From positions 89,353,104-89,417,103 of the forward strand of contig CM019823.1 of NCBI GenBank assembly GCA_009763385.1: a stretch of 64,000 nt of DNA, written 5' to 3'. The notes under the pieces were generated by a model. That model made no database searches, was not told the DNA's origin, and saw only the letters and a program-made list of their open reading frames with translations. Numbering within the stretch: position 1 is the first letter of the stretch; every line of letters starts with the position of its first letter. Position numbers and translations under genes: made by a program. Source of the DNA: Coix lacryma-jobi var. lacryma-jobi. Taxonomy: Eukaryota > Streptophyta > Magnoliopsida > Poales > Poaceae. Of this stretch, positions 21,101-34,058 are shown in pieces.

Positions 21101-24100
21101 CTAAAAGGGGAAACACACACCAAGCTCACCTCTCAACCTAGCAAAAGTTGATTGGTCCAAAGGCTTGGTGAAAATATCAGCCAACTAATGATGAGTATCG
21201 ACATGGCCAAGGTCGATATCACCCTTCTCATAGTGGTCTCGCAGAAAATGAAAGTGCACATCAATGTGTTTGGTCTTCGAGTGCAGCACAGGGTTCTTAG
21301 CAACGCTAATAGCACTCGTGCTGTCACAAAGCAAAGGAACACGAGAAAAGCTCAGACCAAAATCACGCAAAGTGGCCATCATCCAGAGTAATTGGGAACA
21401 ACAGTTAGTCGCGGCAACATACTCAGCCTCCGTGGTAGACTGGGCGACACTAGACTGCTTGCGAGAAGACCACGATACAAGAGAAGAACCAATAAACTGG
21501 CAAGTCCCAGAAGTGGACTTGCGATCAATGCGGCAACCAGCAAAATCGACATCGGAATAACCGCAAAGGGAGAGGGTGGAGGAAGCAGAATACCAAATCC
21601 CAAATTCTGGAGTGAAGGATAAGTACCTCATTATGCGCTTGACCGCCTGACGGTGAGAAGTGCGCGGCGACGCCTGAAAACGCGCACATAGACACACCGC
21701 AAACTGGATGTCCGGGCGTGTCGCCGTCAGGTAGAGCAGCGATCCGATCATACTCCGGTACTCCTTCTGGACCACAGCTTCTCCATCCACATCTGCATCC
21801 AGGGCCGCCGTGGTCGGCATGGGTGTTGGAAGAGGCTTGGCCTCACCCATGTTGAACTTCTTCAATATGTCCTTGGTGTACTTGCCCTGGTGCACGAACG
21901 TCCCTTCTCGGGATTGCTTGATTTGCAACCCGAGGAAAAATGTCAACTCGCCCATCATGCTCATCTCAAACTCCCTGCTCATAGTGTCTGCAAACTTGGC
22001 AACCAAAGCATGAGAAGAACCACCAAAAATGATATCATCCACGTAAATCTGGACCAAGAGTGAATCATTGCCTTGCTTGAGGAGAAAAAGTGTTTTATCC
22101 ACACATCCCATTTTAAAACCCTTAGCAACCAAAAAGGTTTTCAACCTATCATACCAGGCTCTAGGGGCTTGTTTCAAACCATACAAAGCTTTGTGAAGTT
22201 TAAAAACATGGTTTGGGAACTTGGGATTTTCGAAACCGGGGGGTTGTCTCACATACACTTCCTCTTCTATGTAGCCGTTTAAGAAGGCACTCTTGACATC
22301 CATTTGAAAAAGTTTGAAACCTCTGGATGTAGCAAAAGCCAAGAGTATCCTAATTGCCTCCAAACGAGCTATAGGAGCAAACGTCTCCTCATAGTCTATC
22401 CCCTCCTTCTGACTATATCCCTGGGCTACAAGTCTGGCCTTGTTTCTCACAACATGGCCATCTTCTCCCTGTTTATTTTTGAAACCCCATTTTGTCCCCA
22501 TTGGGTGACACTCAGAAGGTGGAGACACTAGAACCCAAACCCGATTTCTCTGAAAGTTCTCAAGCTCCTCATGCATGGCATTGACCCAATCCGGATCCGT
22601 CAAAGCGTGTCCAACATCCCAGGGTTTAAAATCAGCAACAAATGCAGAATGAGCAAAGTGACAGATTTGCCTTGACCGGGTGACGCGTTCGTCGAAGCTG
22701 CCGATCATCTGCTGGGGCAGGTGCTGGCGATGAATGTGTCATGGGGCCTCCCTTGCCGAAGTGGCCTCCCCCTCAACAGCAGCTGGTGCCTCCTCGGGTA
22801 CAAAGGGTACCGCTCGAGGGGGCGCATCCCACGGCCCCCAGGAAGAAGACGTGTCGGGGCCGTGAGTCGTCGTAGAAGCCGCTCCTTGCGGCACAACAGG
22901 TGGAGGGGGTGCTGGATCATCCATACCTTCAGCACCCTCATCCTCGTCATCAAAAAGAGGCTCACCAACCTCATCATCACCTGCACGCTCAAAACGAGAA
23001 GAAGGACAAACCATGGTCTCATCGAAGGTGACATCGGATGTCTCCATGACTCGGTTAGTGTCAAGGTTAAGTACACGATAAGCTCGAGTATGAGTGCCAT
23101 AACCCAAAAACACACCGTCAGAAGAACGAGACTCAAACTTGTCCAAGTTGCCCTTTTTGAGTATAAAACAATGGCAACCAAAAACTCGAAAATAACTCAC
23201 CTTGGGTAGTTTTCCAAAACGCAACTCATAAGAAGTCTTTTTCAAGAAAGCTTGGAGAAAAATGCGATTGGAAATGTAGCATGCAGTGCTCATGGCTTCA
23301 GCCCAATATCGCCTAGGAGTCCTATGCTCATCGAGCATCATCCTGGCCATCTCTACAAGGGTCCGATTCTTCCTCTCTACAACACCATTCTGTGGCGGTG
23401 TGTAGGGAGAAGAAAACTGATCCTCTAAACCCAAAGAGTTACAAAACTTCTCAAAATCCGAATTCTTGAATTCGGAACCATTATCACTCCTAATAGCTCG
23501 CATCGAGTTCAAAGGGAACTCGTTCTGAAGACGCAGAATCAGATTGCGAGCAAAAGAGAAAGTCTCGGTCTTCTCAGCTAAAAAGAAGACCCATGAATAT
23601 CTCGAAAAGTCATCAACAATGACAAGCACATACCACATCCCCCCAACTGAGCTCACCCGAGTCGGACCAACAAGGTCCATGTGCAAAAGCTCTCCAGGGC
23701 GCTTGGTCATGACCTGAGTCACTGGATGGTGGGGAGCGGCAACCATCTTCCCATGTCTACAAAAATGGCAAACAAGATCCTTCTCCATAGATAACTTGGG
23801 CAATCCTCGGATTAGGCCAAGTGAACTAAGTCTTGCAAGCAAGTCGAAGCTCAAATTTCCAAGTCTCCTATGCCACTTCCAAAGATCATAGGAGGAAGGT
23901 CCAGCCACAAGACAATGAGAAATGCCAGAAGACTCTGAGAAATTCGCACGAAAGACTTTTCCAACGGGCGAAATCATACAAACAAGATTGCCCTAAGGAT
24001 CCAAAATACGACTGAGATTCGGTTTAAAACAAATCTCATAGTCGTCGTCAAAGAGTTGCGAAACAGAAAGAAGGTTAAAATGCAAGTTAGAAACAAGAGC

Positions 24101-24292
24101 AACATCGCGCAATATGAAGTGCTCATTAACTCGCACCGACCCACGAGACAACACTTTACCTTTGCTATTGTCGCCGAAGGTAATAAACTCCTTTCCGGCG
24201 ACCGGACTAAGACTGGAGAACCACTTGGTGTTTCCGGTCATGTGCCTCGAGCAACCGGAATCCACCAACCAAACGTTCTCCAATCGTTTTAC
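21101..24292 (-). pseudogene. pol: F2 pol: protease, integrase, RT, RNase H with three nonsense codons
   Basis: The frame opens at 24292, just after a TAG. Protease: VWLVDSGCSRHMTG at the N-terminus (copia DSG active site). A TAG at 23993-23995 follows. Integrase: the zinc site begins HRRLGNLS, where the second His is Asn, then CHFCRHGK; MDLVGP, IRSDNGSEF and NGVVERKNRT give the D, D and E region. A Pro/Glu-rich linker ends with a TGA at 22739-22741. RT: WVNAMHEELENF, QMDVKSAFLNGYIEEEVYV and YVDDIIFGG (about 22030). RNase H: YSDVDFAGC (usual Ala is Val) and TEAEYVA. A TAG at 21185-21187 replaces a Gln codon and removes about 27 residues before the natural stop at 21101. There is no frameshift. 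These enzymes make and integrate the cDNA. Confidence 0.92.
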
Positions 24293-24297
24293 CTACA

Positions 24298-26928
24298 TCA
24301 ATAAAAAGACATAGGGTGAGCATACGGTCCAACACTGGGGTTAGTGAAGTAGGAAGCATACCAGTGTTGGGTCGGCTGCTCAAAAGAACAGTTAGTAGAA
24401 AAACCATTCCTAGCACGCCTACGAGGGAAGCGATCACCACGTTGAGGAAAATGTGGTCCGCTAAGGGAAGAGCGTCCATCGCGATACTTAAAACACAGTG
24501 GGGGAAAACGCTCAACTAAAAAACCACCGCCACGGGGTCCATAGCCTACAACTGCAGGCTCCCGCCGGGCACGTCCTCTCCGCTGCCTAGGCCTGGGAAC
24601 TTGAGGTTCTGAACCTCTGGGCCTAGCAGCTCTCCTCGGAGCTCTCCTCTGAACATTCGGCACATGTACATCATGGAAAGGATGGTACATATCCGGGTTG
24701 TTCATCTCCCTTGCACGGCGCACCTCTCTCTTGCGCCGAAAGCAGAACTCACTCAAGTGTCCATCTCTCCCACAATGCTCACAATGGTATCTCATCGCTC
24801 TCAAAGGGGGTTGTTGGTACACACGGTTGTGGGTGTAGATCACTTTGCCCTTCTGTGGCAAAAGCTCCTCCTGGATGGGTGGCATCGTATCAAGCTTGTT
24901 CATCAAGTGGTTAGGTTTGCGATGCCACACTTGGTTCTTGGGTGGAGCTCTCGGAGGTTCATCAAAGACCCCATCCTTGGTGTTAGGCTTGAGAGGCTCT
25001 TTGGGTGGAATCTTGGTAAGTTTGGGAGTAGTGGTGGAGTTGGGCTTCTCACATGGGTTCAGACCACTCGACTCTCCAATCTTCCCAAAAGCAGAAAGAT
25101 CAACACCCGGAGCAAAACCTACACCAGGACCTCCAGCAGCTCGCTTGAATTGGGAGATCATCATCCCGAGCTGCGGCTCACCACTAGACACCCATGACAA
25201 GATGGTCCGAAGGTATGTGTTTTCTTCCTTGGTTTGCATCTTGTCATGCTTCATGTTTGCGATCTCCATCTCCAAACCCTCACAAAGAACACACCTAGCC
25301 ACACATGTGCTACCTGAGTTGGCCTCTTCAAGAGACACAATCTTGGCATTCTTCTCTGCCAACTCAGATTGCAAGACTGGACAAGTCTTGCACACACCCA
25401 ACAGCATGGGTCTAGCCCGGAGCTCATCCACCTCTCCTACCAACGCAGCATACTTACCTCTCAAAGTGAGAAGGTCAGTCATGTGCGTGGTGCACATCTC
25501 GCACTCGGCATCCTCAGACACGACCACGGTGGAATTGGCAAACTCAAGCTCTCTCACCGTGTCCTCCCACTTCTGCCTAAACTCCTTGCGCTCTCTAGCG
25601 GCACGCCTAAGCAGCTTGTCTTGACTAAGAAGCGCGGCAGTAAGTTTCTCGACCTCAGCGGAAAGCTCATCGAGGGTCAGAGATACCTGGGAGGTGTCGT
25701 CGTCGTCGTCATTCCGGGGAGTGTCCTCCAGCTCGCCGTTGACCTCCTTGCCGAGGGCCATGGTACAGAAGCCCTCGTCGTCGGCGAAGAAGCAGAGGTC
25801 GTTGAGCTTGTCCTCGATCCTCTTCTTCTTCTCGGACTCGTCGTCGCTTGAGGAGGCGGAGTCGTCATCTGAGTCGTCGACGTCGCTGAGCGTGGCGAAG
25901 AACGCATGCTGCTCAGCTTGGGCCTTCTCCATGTACTTGGTCTTGATGTACTCCTTGTTGAAGCCGCCCTTCCGCTTGTGCCTTGCGGGGACGTACTTCT
26001 CCTTGCGCTTGCCAGAGTCGTACTTGTGCCCATGATCGCCCTTCCTAGATGAGTGCTTCTTCTTGGGACATTTGGCGATGAAGTGGTCGGGGTCACCGCA
26101 CTCATAGCATCCTGAGCGTCCTCCTCCGTGGCGACGGTTCATGCGGTTGTTGTGGAACCGCGTGAACCGGTTGGCAAGCAAAGCCAACTCGTCATCTCCC
26201 AAAGACTCCAGCTGGTCCTCTGTGACAGAAAAGAGTGAAGAAAGTGCAAATCCTCTAGAGGGGTTAGCAGAAGAGCCAGAAACCAAAGCCATAGTCGGAC
26301 CGGAAGGATTTTCATAAGAGGCCCTTGACATGGCGTCAATCTCACTAGACTTGAGCTTACTGAAGAGCTCGTCGCAAGTGAGGGTCTCATAGTTCGACGA
26401 TTTGATGATCGCCTGGACCTTTGAGTCCCACACCGACCGATCAAGAGTGTGCAAAAGCTTCAAAGCCCTCTCATGATCGTCAAAAGGCAACAGCTCCTTG
26501 TTCGCTCTCATCTTGTTGACAATGACCTGAAAGCGAGTGAATAAACTCTCTATGCTCTCGCCAGGCATGTGTCGAAAGTTCTCGTACTCCTGCTTGTGTG
26601 ACTCGTAGAGACGAGATTTGACTTGAGAGGTTCCCTCAAGGAAACGCATGAGGGTCGCCCAAATCTCACGAGCCGTGGGGAGGTGAGAAACGCGATCAAA
26701 CTCGGACATGCTCAAAGAGGAGAAGAGAGCGTTACGCGCTCGGCTATTGGCATCGTGCCCATCCATCTGAAGCTGAGTAACACGTGCAGCCAAGACAATG
26801 TAATCATCCCTGTTGCAAATCTCCTAAACAGAAGAGCCCATGCTCTGGAGATAGGCCGACATGCGTATCTTCCAATACGCATAGTTCGTCCCATCAAAGA
26901 ACGGCGGTTTGCCCACGTCGCGATCCAT
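24298..26928 (-). pseudogene. gag: F2 gag, one nonsense codon
   Basis: Start MDRDVGKPPFFDGTNYAYWK at 26928, with the same start context as F1. A TAG at codon 35 (26824-26826) is the only break. A UBN2-type copia gag domain follows (WATLMRFLEGTSQVK, MPGESIESLFTRFQ, LLHTLDRSVWDSKVQAI). The first zinc knuckle is CYECGDPDHFIAKC (near 26068-26110), followed by a Lys/Arg-rich stretch, an Asp/Ser-rich acidic stretch and a long Leu/Glu region likely to coil. The second knuckle is CEHCGRDGHLSEFC. An Arg-rich and aromatic tail ends PYAHPMSFY at TGA 24298-24300. Long gag with two knuckles fits SIRE/Maximus. Pol is in the -1 frame and starts after a TAG 3 nt further on. Confidence 0.92.
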
Positions 26929-26972
26929 GTCGCCTTTTGTGGATCTAGAACTGGCTAAGGTGGAAGATCCTT

Positions 26973-26989
26973 AACCCGCTCCGATACCA
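26973..26989 (-). promoter_or_regulatory. PBS of F2 (tRNA-Met type)
   Basis: The minus strand reads TGGTATCGGAGCGGGTT, 2 nt after the LTR end. Close to the common TGGTATCAGAGC site. The same site is seen in F1. Confidence 0.88.
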
Positions 26990-26991
26990 AT

Positions 26992-28944
26992 TGAAGGACC
27001 GAGAGTGCTACCAGAAAGCGACCAGAGGGGGGCTGAATGGGAGCTTCAAAATTCCTTTCGAGAACTTGTCGCCACTGTCCCAAAACACAACCCCAAGAGC
27101 AAACCCTAGAGCTCGTAAGTGTCCTCCACCCTAGATGTAGGGTGGATGCTTCCACGAAGCACAGCGAGACACTCTACGACTCTAGAAATCCTAAACAAAA
27201 GTTGGAAATCAAAACCGACAACGAACGAACAAACCGCAGACGAAACAGCACAAAACTTGCACTGACCGGACTCACCTTGCGTCCGGTCACCACACACCAG
27301 ACGCGTCCGGTCTGGCAAAACACGATTTGGGAGCTTACTGTTCCTGACCGGACTCACTGAGTCTGAGCATCCGGTCAGGTAACAAGCGTCCGGTCACTAG
27401 AACCAAAACAAGTGAACAGTGGATCCTGCGCGTCCGGTCAATCCCAAAAACCAGCGTCCGGTCAAGTCAACAGGTCACGCGCAAGTGTTCAACCACCGGA
27501 CGCACTGCCCTAGCGTCCGGTCATCTTGAGCCAGCGTCCGGTCACCCCGAAACTGCACTGTTCGTTCTCCGATTCGACTCGATCTCACCCTAAACAAATC
27601 CTCTAGGGATCAACCTTGGTGAGAGAAGTCACAAGGAGGATAGTGAGCTATCTCTAAGAGATCATGGCTCGAACCTATCTCCAAATCGATGAATCGAAGA
27701 ATTTCGGGGGAAGGGAGAAAAACTTGACCCGAAACCAAAATCGATCAATCTACTAGCTCGTGAGGTTAGAAGTGAATTCCTTCGGTGGAAAGAAGTGCCT
27801 CACGATATAGAACAACTTGGTTCAAACGGATTTGCAAACAACGCACAAGCACAGAGATCGATGGACGGGAAAAACATGGAGAAAAAGGATTCCGCGAAGA
27901 ACACAAACAAAACGCGAATCACAACTGCCAAATTGCAACCGTGTGACTACCACACGCTACAACAGTGACGTTACGGCCTCACTTCCTCAAAATCTCTAGT
28001 ACACAGAGGTATGGTTCTCTGTGAATCTCACCTAGCTACAGCAGGGGATTGGGAGAGCAGGAAACCCTAGAAGCAAAGGGCAAATGACTGAGATGGATGG
28101 GGAGGTGGGTGTCTCCCCCTACTTATCCTAATTCTAACTATTCCTAATTCCCACTCTACCCCTAACTACTTACAGAGCGAACCAGCTTAACCCTAGGGTT
28201 ATTCTAGACCAACTCGATGGTAGGTGGATCCGACGGCCACGCCCGCACAACTCGTAGTGTTGCCTCGACGCAACCTCCCGATTGCCGCCATGTGCCGCCA
28301 CCGCTCTGCGTCCTTTTCCCAGACATCGCACCCCCGGTTTTGTGGCCCAAACCGGGAAACCAGCCTTCACAGCCAACCCCCGGTTTTGATGCCAAAACTA
28401 GGAAACCAGCCCACGTAGCCTGAGTTTTGTGGCCCAAACTCAGCAAACCCGCAGCACCCAGGTTTTGGGCCCAAACCTGGAAACCGTCCTCAGCCCGAGT
28501 TTTGTAGCCAAACTCGGAAACCATCAGCGCCCAGGTTTTGAGGCCCAAACCTGGATACCGTCCACCCGATGGTTTTTCTCTCGCTCTACCACCAAACCGA
28601 AGCTGTAGAGGGGATGCACCGCCCGTGCACCCCGTCCACCGACACGTGTCCCCAGGTCCTCGACCCGAGCAACACCATGCCCGCAAGTCTTTGCTCGTCG
28701 CTATCCCAGGCTGCCAGCCACCATAGCTAATCCTCGGGCCACCGGTCCCTCAGTCCAAGCCTCACGTCCGCCCATCACCGCTCCCGGTCCATTGACACGG
28801 CACGTCTCTACTTGACCTTCACCTTGCCTCTGATCACTGTATCCGTGCTCGACACCTACACAACACAAGCCAAAGAACATGCGCATTATCCCAGTTGACA
28901 ATCACTCATCACTCAGAGAGTCGGCATACACCCATGTATCCGCA
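26992..28944 (-). repeat. 5' LTR of F2
   Basis: 1953 bp, collinear with 17614-19569. gcgtccggtca-type motifs at about 27260-27545 and the 40-bp array at about 28330-28565. Confidence 0.93.
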
Positions 28945-31371
28945 CCTTGGTGTACTTGCCCTGGTGCACGAACGTCCCCTCTCGGGATTGCTTGATTTGC
29001 AACCCGAGGAAAAACGTCAACTCGCCCATCATGCTCATCTCAAACTCCCTGCTCATCGTGTCTGCAAACTTGGCAACCAAAGCGTGAGAAGAACCACCGA
29101 AAATGATATCATCCACGTAAATCTGGACCAAGAGTGAATCATTGCCTTGCTTGAGGAGAAAAAGCGTTTTATCCACACATCCCATTTTAAAACCCTTAGC
29201 AAGCAAAAAGGTTTTCAACCTATCATAATAGGTCTAGGGGCTTGTTTCAAACCATACAAAGCTTTGTGAAGTTTAAAAACATGGTTTGGAAACTTGGGAT
29301 TTTCGAAACCGAGGGGTTGTCTCACATATACCTCCTCTTCTATGTAGCCATTTAAGAAGGCACTCTTGACATCCATTTGAAAAAGTTTGAAACCTTTGGA
29401 TGCAGCAAAAGCCAAGAGTATCCTAATTGCCTCCAAACGAGCTACAGGAGCAAAAGTCTCCTCATAGTCTATCCCCTTCTTTTGACTATACCCCTGGGCA
29501 ACTAGTCTGGCCTTGTTTCTCACAACATGGCCATCCTCTCCTTGTTTGTTTTTGAAAACCCATTTTGTCTCAATAGGATGACAATCAGGAGGAAGAGGAA
29601 CCAAAACCCAAACCCGATTTCTTTCAAAATTTTCTAACACCTCATGCATGGCATTGACCCAATCCGGATCAGATAAAGCGTGTCCAACATCTCAGGGTTA
29701 AAAATCAGCAACAAATGCAGAATGAGCAAAGTGAGAGATTTGTTGTGACCTTGACCGAGTGACACGTTCGCCGATGCTGCCGATCATCTGCTGAGGGGGG
29801 TGTTGGCGCTGGATGTGTCGTGGTGCCTCTCGAGCAGATGTGATCTCCCCCTCAACAGCAGCTGGTGCCTCCCCGGGTACAAAAGGTACCGCTCGGGGTG
29901 GCGGATCCCACGGCCCCCAGGAAGAAGAAGTGTCGGGGCCGTGAGTCGAAGTAGAAGCCGCTCCTTGTGGCACAGCAGGTGGAGGGGGTGCTGGATCATC
30001 CATACCTTCAGCACCCTCATCCTCGTCATCAAAAAGAGGCTCACCGACCTCGTGATCACCTGCACGCTCAAATCGAGAAGAAGGACAAACCATGGTCTCG
30101 TCGAAGGTGACATCTGATGTCTCCATGACTCGGTTAGTATCAAGGTTAAGTACACAATAAGCTCGAGTGTGAGTGTCATAACCCAAAAATACACTGTCAG
30201 AAGAACGAGACTCAAACTTGTCCAAGTTGCCCTTTTTGAGTATAAAACAATGGCAACCAAAAACTCAAACATAACTCACCTTGGGCAGTTTTCCAAAATG
30301 CAACTCATAAGAAGTCTTTTTCAAGAAAGCTCGGAGAAAAATACGGTTGGAAATGTAGCATGCAGTGCTCATAGCTTCGGCCCAATATCGCCTAGGAGTC
30401 CTATGCTCATCGAGCATCATCCTGGCCATCTCTACAAGGTTCCGATTCTTCCTCTCTACAACACCATTATATGGCGGTGTGTAGGGGGAAGAAAACTGAT
30501 GCTCTAAACCCAAAGAGTTACAAAACTTCTCAAAATCCGAATTCTTGAATTTGGAACCATTATCACTGCTAATAGCTCGCATCGAGTTCAAAGGGAACTC
30601 GTTCTGAAGACGCAAAATCAAATTGCGAGCAAAGGAGAAAGTCTCGGTCTTCTCACCTAAAAAGAAGACCCACGAATATCTCGAAAAGTTATCAACAACA
30701 ACCAGCACAGACCACTTTCCCCCAACCGAGCTCACCCGAGCCAGACCAACAAGGTCCATGTGCAAAAGCTCTCCAAGGCGCTCGGTCATGACCTGAGTCA
30801 CTGGATGGTGGGGAGCGGCAACCATCTTTCCATGTCTACAAGAGTGGCAAACAAGATCCTTCTCCATGGATAACTTGGGCAATCCTCGGATTAGGCCAAG
30901 TGAACTAAGTCTTGCAAGCAAGTCAAAGCTCAAATGTCCTAGTCTCCTATGCCACTTCCAAAGATTTGAGGAGGGAAGTCCAGCCACAAGACAGCGGGAA
31001 ATGCCAAAAGACTCCGAGAAATTCGTTCAAAAGACTTTTCCCAAGGGCGAAATCATACATACAAGATTGCCCTGAGGATCCAAAATACGACTGAGATTCT
31101 GTTTAAAACGAATCTCATAGTCATCATCAAAGAGTTGCGAAACAGAAAGAAGGTTAAAATGCAAGTTAGAAACAAGAGCAACATCGCGCAACACAAAGTG
31201 CTCATTAACTCGCACCGACCCACGAGACAAAACCTTACCTTTGCTATTGTCGCCGAAGGTAATAAACAACTTTCCGACGACTGGACTAAGACTGGAGAAC
31301 CACTTGGCGTTTCCGGTCATGTGCCTCAAGCAACCGGAATCCACCAACCAAACGTTCTCCAATCGTTTTAC
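28945..31371 (-). pseudogene. pol: F1 pol, upstream half: protease, integrase and RT catalytic part
   Basis: Minus strand, cut at its 3' side by F2. Protease has VWLVDSGCLRHMTG. A TGA at 31027 precedes integrase, whose zinc site HRRLGHLS plus CHSCRHGK is intact. The second catalytic region reads SSDNGSKF, with Lys where Glu is usual, and the C-terminal region starts NGVVERKNR. A TGA at 30265 and a TAA at 29698 follow. RT begins VNAMHEVLENF-like and reaches LHKALYGLKQAPR. A 1-nt loss near 29217-29235 then shifts the frame, and the rest (MGCVDKTLFLLK, YVDDIIFGGSS) reads on in another frame to 28945. The final residues of that frame beyond 28945 belong to the LTR of F2. The downstream half is at 16839-17613. 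Confidence 0.9.
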
Positions 31372-31376
31372 CTACA

Positions 31377-33995
31377 TCAATAAAAAGACATAGGGTGAGC
31401 ATACGGTCCAACACTGGGGTTAGTGAAGTAAGGAGAATACAACTGTTGGGCCAACTGCTCAAAAGAATAGTTAGCAGAAAAATCATTCCTAGCACGTCTA
31501 TGAGAAGAGCGATCACCACGCTGAGGAAAACGTGGTCCGCTAGGGAAAGAGCACTCACCGCGAAACTCAAAACGCGGTGGGGGAAAACGCTCAACTACAA
31601 AGCCACCGCCACGGGGTCCATAGCCTACAACTGCAGGCTCCCGCTGGGCACGACCTCCCTGATGCCTAGGACCTTGAGGCACTGGACCTCTAGGCCTAGC
31701 AGCTCTCCTCGGAGCTCTCCTCTGAACATTCGGCACATGTACATCAAGGAAAGGATGGTACATGTCTGGGTTGTTCATCTCCCTTGCACGGCGCGCCTCT
31801 CTCTTGCACCAAAAGCAAAACTCACTCAAGTGTCCATCTCTCCCACAGTGCTCACAATGGTACCACACCGCTCTCAAAGGGGGTTGTTGGTACACACGGT
31901 TGTGGGTGTGGATCACTTTGCCCTTCTGTGGCAAAAGCTCCTCCTGGATAGGTGGCATTGTGTCCAGCTTGTTTTTCAGGTGGTTTGGTTTGGGAGCCCA
32001 TTGCTGGTTCTTCGGTGGAGCTCGTGGAGGTTCTTCAAACACCCCATCCTTGGTGTTAGGCTTGAGAGGCTCTTTGGGTGGAAGCTTGGTAAGTTTGGGA
32101 GTAGTGGTGGAGTTGGGCTTCTCACATGGGTTCAGACCACTCGACTCTCCAATCTTCCCAAAAGCAGAAAGATCAACACCCGGAACAAAACCTACACCAG
32201 GACCTCCAGCAGCTCGCTTGAATTGGGAGATCATCATCCCGAGCTGCGGCTCACCACAAGACACCCATGACAAGATGGTCCGAAGATATGTGTTTTCCTC
32301 CTCGGTTTGCATCTTGTCATGCTTCACATTGGCTATCTGCATCTCCAGGCCCTCACACAAAACACACCTGGACACACAAGTGCTACCCGAGCTGGCCTTC
32401 TCAAGAGACACAATCTTGGCATTTTTCTATGCCAACTCGGATTGCAAGACAGGACAAGTCTTGCACGCACCCAACAGCATGGGTCTACCCCGGAGCTCAT
32501 CAACCTCTCGAACCAACGCAGCATACTTACCTCTCAAGGTGAGAAGGTCAGTCATGTGCGTGGTGCACATCTCGCACTCGGCATCCTCAGACACGACCAC
32601 GGTGGACTTGGCAAACTCAAGCTCCCTCACCGTGTCCTCCCACTTCTGCCTAAACTCCTTGCGCTCTCTAGCGGCACGCCTAAGCAGCTTATCTTGACTA
32701 AGCAAGGCGGCAGTAAGCTTCTTGACCTCAGCAGATAGCTCATCGGGGGTCTGAGATACCTGGGAGGTGTCGTCGTCGTCGTCATCGTTCCGAGGAGTGT
32801 CGCCGTTGACCTCCTTGCCGAGGGCCATGGTGCAGAAGCCCTCGTCGTCGGCGAAGAAGCAGAGGTCGTTGAGCTTGTCCTCGATCCTCTTCTTCTTCTC
32901 GGACTCATCGTCGCTTGAGGAAGCAGAGTCGTCGTCCGAGTCATCGACGTCGCTGAGCGTGGCGAAGAAAGCACGCTGCTCAGCCTGGGCCTTCTCCAAG
33001 TACTTGGTCTTGATGTACTCCTTGTTGAAGCCGCCCTTCCGCTTGTGCTTCGCGGGGACGTACTTCTCCTTGCGCTTGCCGGAGTCGTACTTGTGCCCAT
33101 GATCGCCCTTCCCAGATGTGTGCTTCTTCTTGGGACAGTTGGCGATGAAGTGGTTGGGGTCGCCGCACTCATAGCATCCTGAGCGTCCTCCTCCGCGGCG
33201 ACGGTTCATGCGGTTGTTGTGGAACCGCGAGAACCGGTTGGCAAGCAAAGCCAACTCGTCATCTCCCAAAGACTCCAACTGCTCCTCTGTGACAGAAAGA
33301 AGAGAATGCAAAGCAAAGCCTCCAAAGGGGTTAGCAGAAGAGCCAGAAAGCAAAGCCATCGATGGGCCAGAAGGATTTTCATAAGAAGCCCTCGCCATGG
33401 CATCGATCTCACTGGACTTGAGCTTACTGAAGAGCTCGTCGGACGTGAGGGTCTCATAGTTAGGTGATTCGATGATCGCCTGAACCTTGGAATCCCACAC
33501 CGACCGATCAAGAGTATGCAAAAGCTTTAAAGCCCTCTCATGATCGTCGAAAGGCAACAGCTCCTTGTTAGCCCTCATCCTGTTGACAATCACCTAAAAG
33601 CGAGCGAATAAACTTTCTATGCTCTCGCCAGGCATATGTCAAAAGTTCTCATACTCTCGCTTGAACGACTCATAGAGACGAGTTTTGACTTGAGAGGTTC
33701 CCTCATGGAAGCGCATGAGGGTAGCCCAAATCTCCCGAGCCGTAGCGAGGTGAGAAACACGATCAAACTCACTCATGCTTAGACATGAGAAAAGAGCGTT
33801 ACGTGCTCGGCTATTGGTATCGTGCTCATCGATCTGATGCTGAGTCACACGAGCAGCCAAGACAACGTAGTCGGCAGAGTTGCAAATATCCCAGATGGAA
33901 GCACCCAAACTCTGCAGATAGGCCGACATGCGTATCTTCCAATACGCATAGTTCGTCCCATCGAAAAACGACGGTTTGCCCACGCCGCGATCCAT
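31377..33995 (-). pseudogene. gag: F1 gag with three nonsense codons
   Basis: Start MDRGVGKPSFFDGTNYAYWK at 33995. Stops: TGA at 33639-33641, TAG at 33594-33596 and TAG at 32427-32429. Domain order is as in F2: UBN2-type gag, knuckle CYECGDPNHFIANC, acidic stretch, coil-like region, second knuckle CEHCGRDGHLSEFC, Arg/Gly-rich tail. It ends PYAHPMSFY at TGA 31377-31379. The three breaks are single-base changes with the frame conserved throughout, so they postdate an active copy. Gag would form the particle and bind RNA. Confidence 0.9.
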
Positions 33996-34039
33996 GTCGC
34001 CTTCTGTGGATCTGGAACCGGCTATGGTGGAAGATCCTT

Positions 34040-34056
34040 AACCCGCTCCGATACCA
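34040..34056 (-). promoter_or_regulatory. PBS of F1 (tRNA-Met type)
   Basis: Same sequence as the PBS of F2, 2 nt from the LTR end at 34059. Confidence 0.88.
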
Positions 34057-34058
34057 AT

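Larger units (their letters stand above)
17614..28944 (-). mobile_element. Element F2: SIRE/Maximus (Opie-like) Ty1/copia retrotransposon
   Basis: Minus strand: 5' LTR 26992-28944, PBS 26973-26989, gag 24298-26928, pol 21101-24292, PPT 19570-19580, 3' LTR 17614-19569. It is the innermost and best preserved element: all domains are in the right frames and only four nonsense codons are seen. It is closely related to F1 in coding parts and in most of the LTR, but its LTR motif array is different. Confidence 0.93.

Noticed and set aside
24845..25624. 259-codon plus-strand ORF, and similar ones at 31395-32697
   Set aside because: Antisense shadows of the F1/F2 gag genes; composition mirrors the sense codons.
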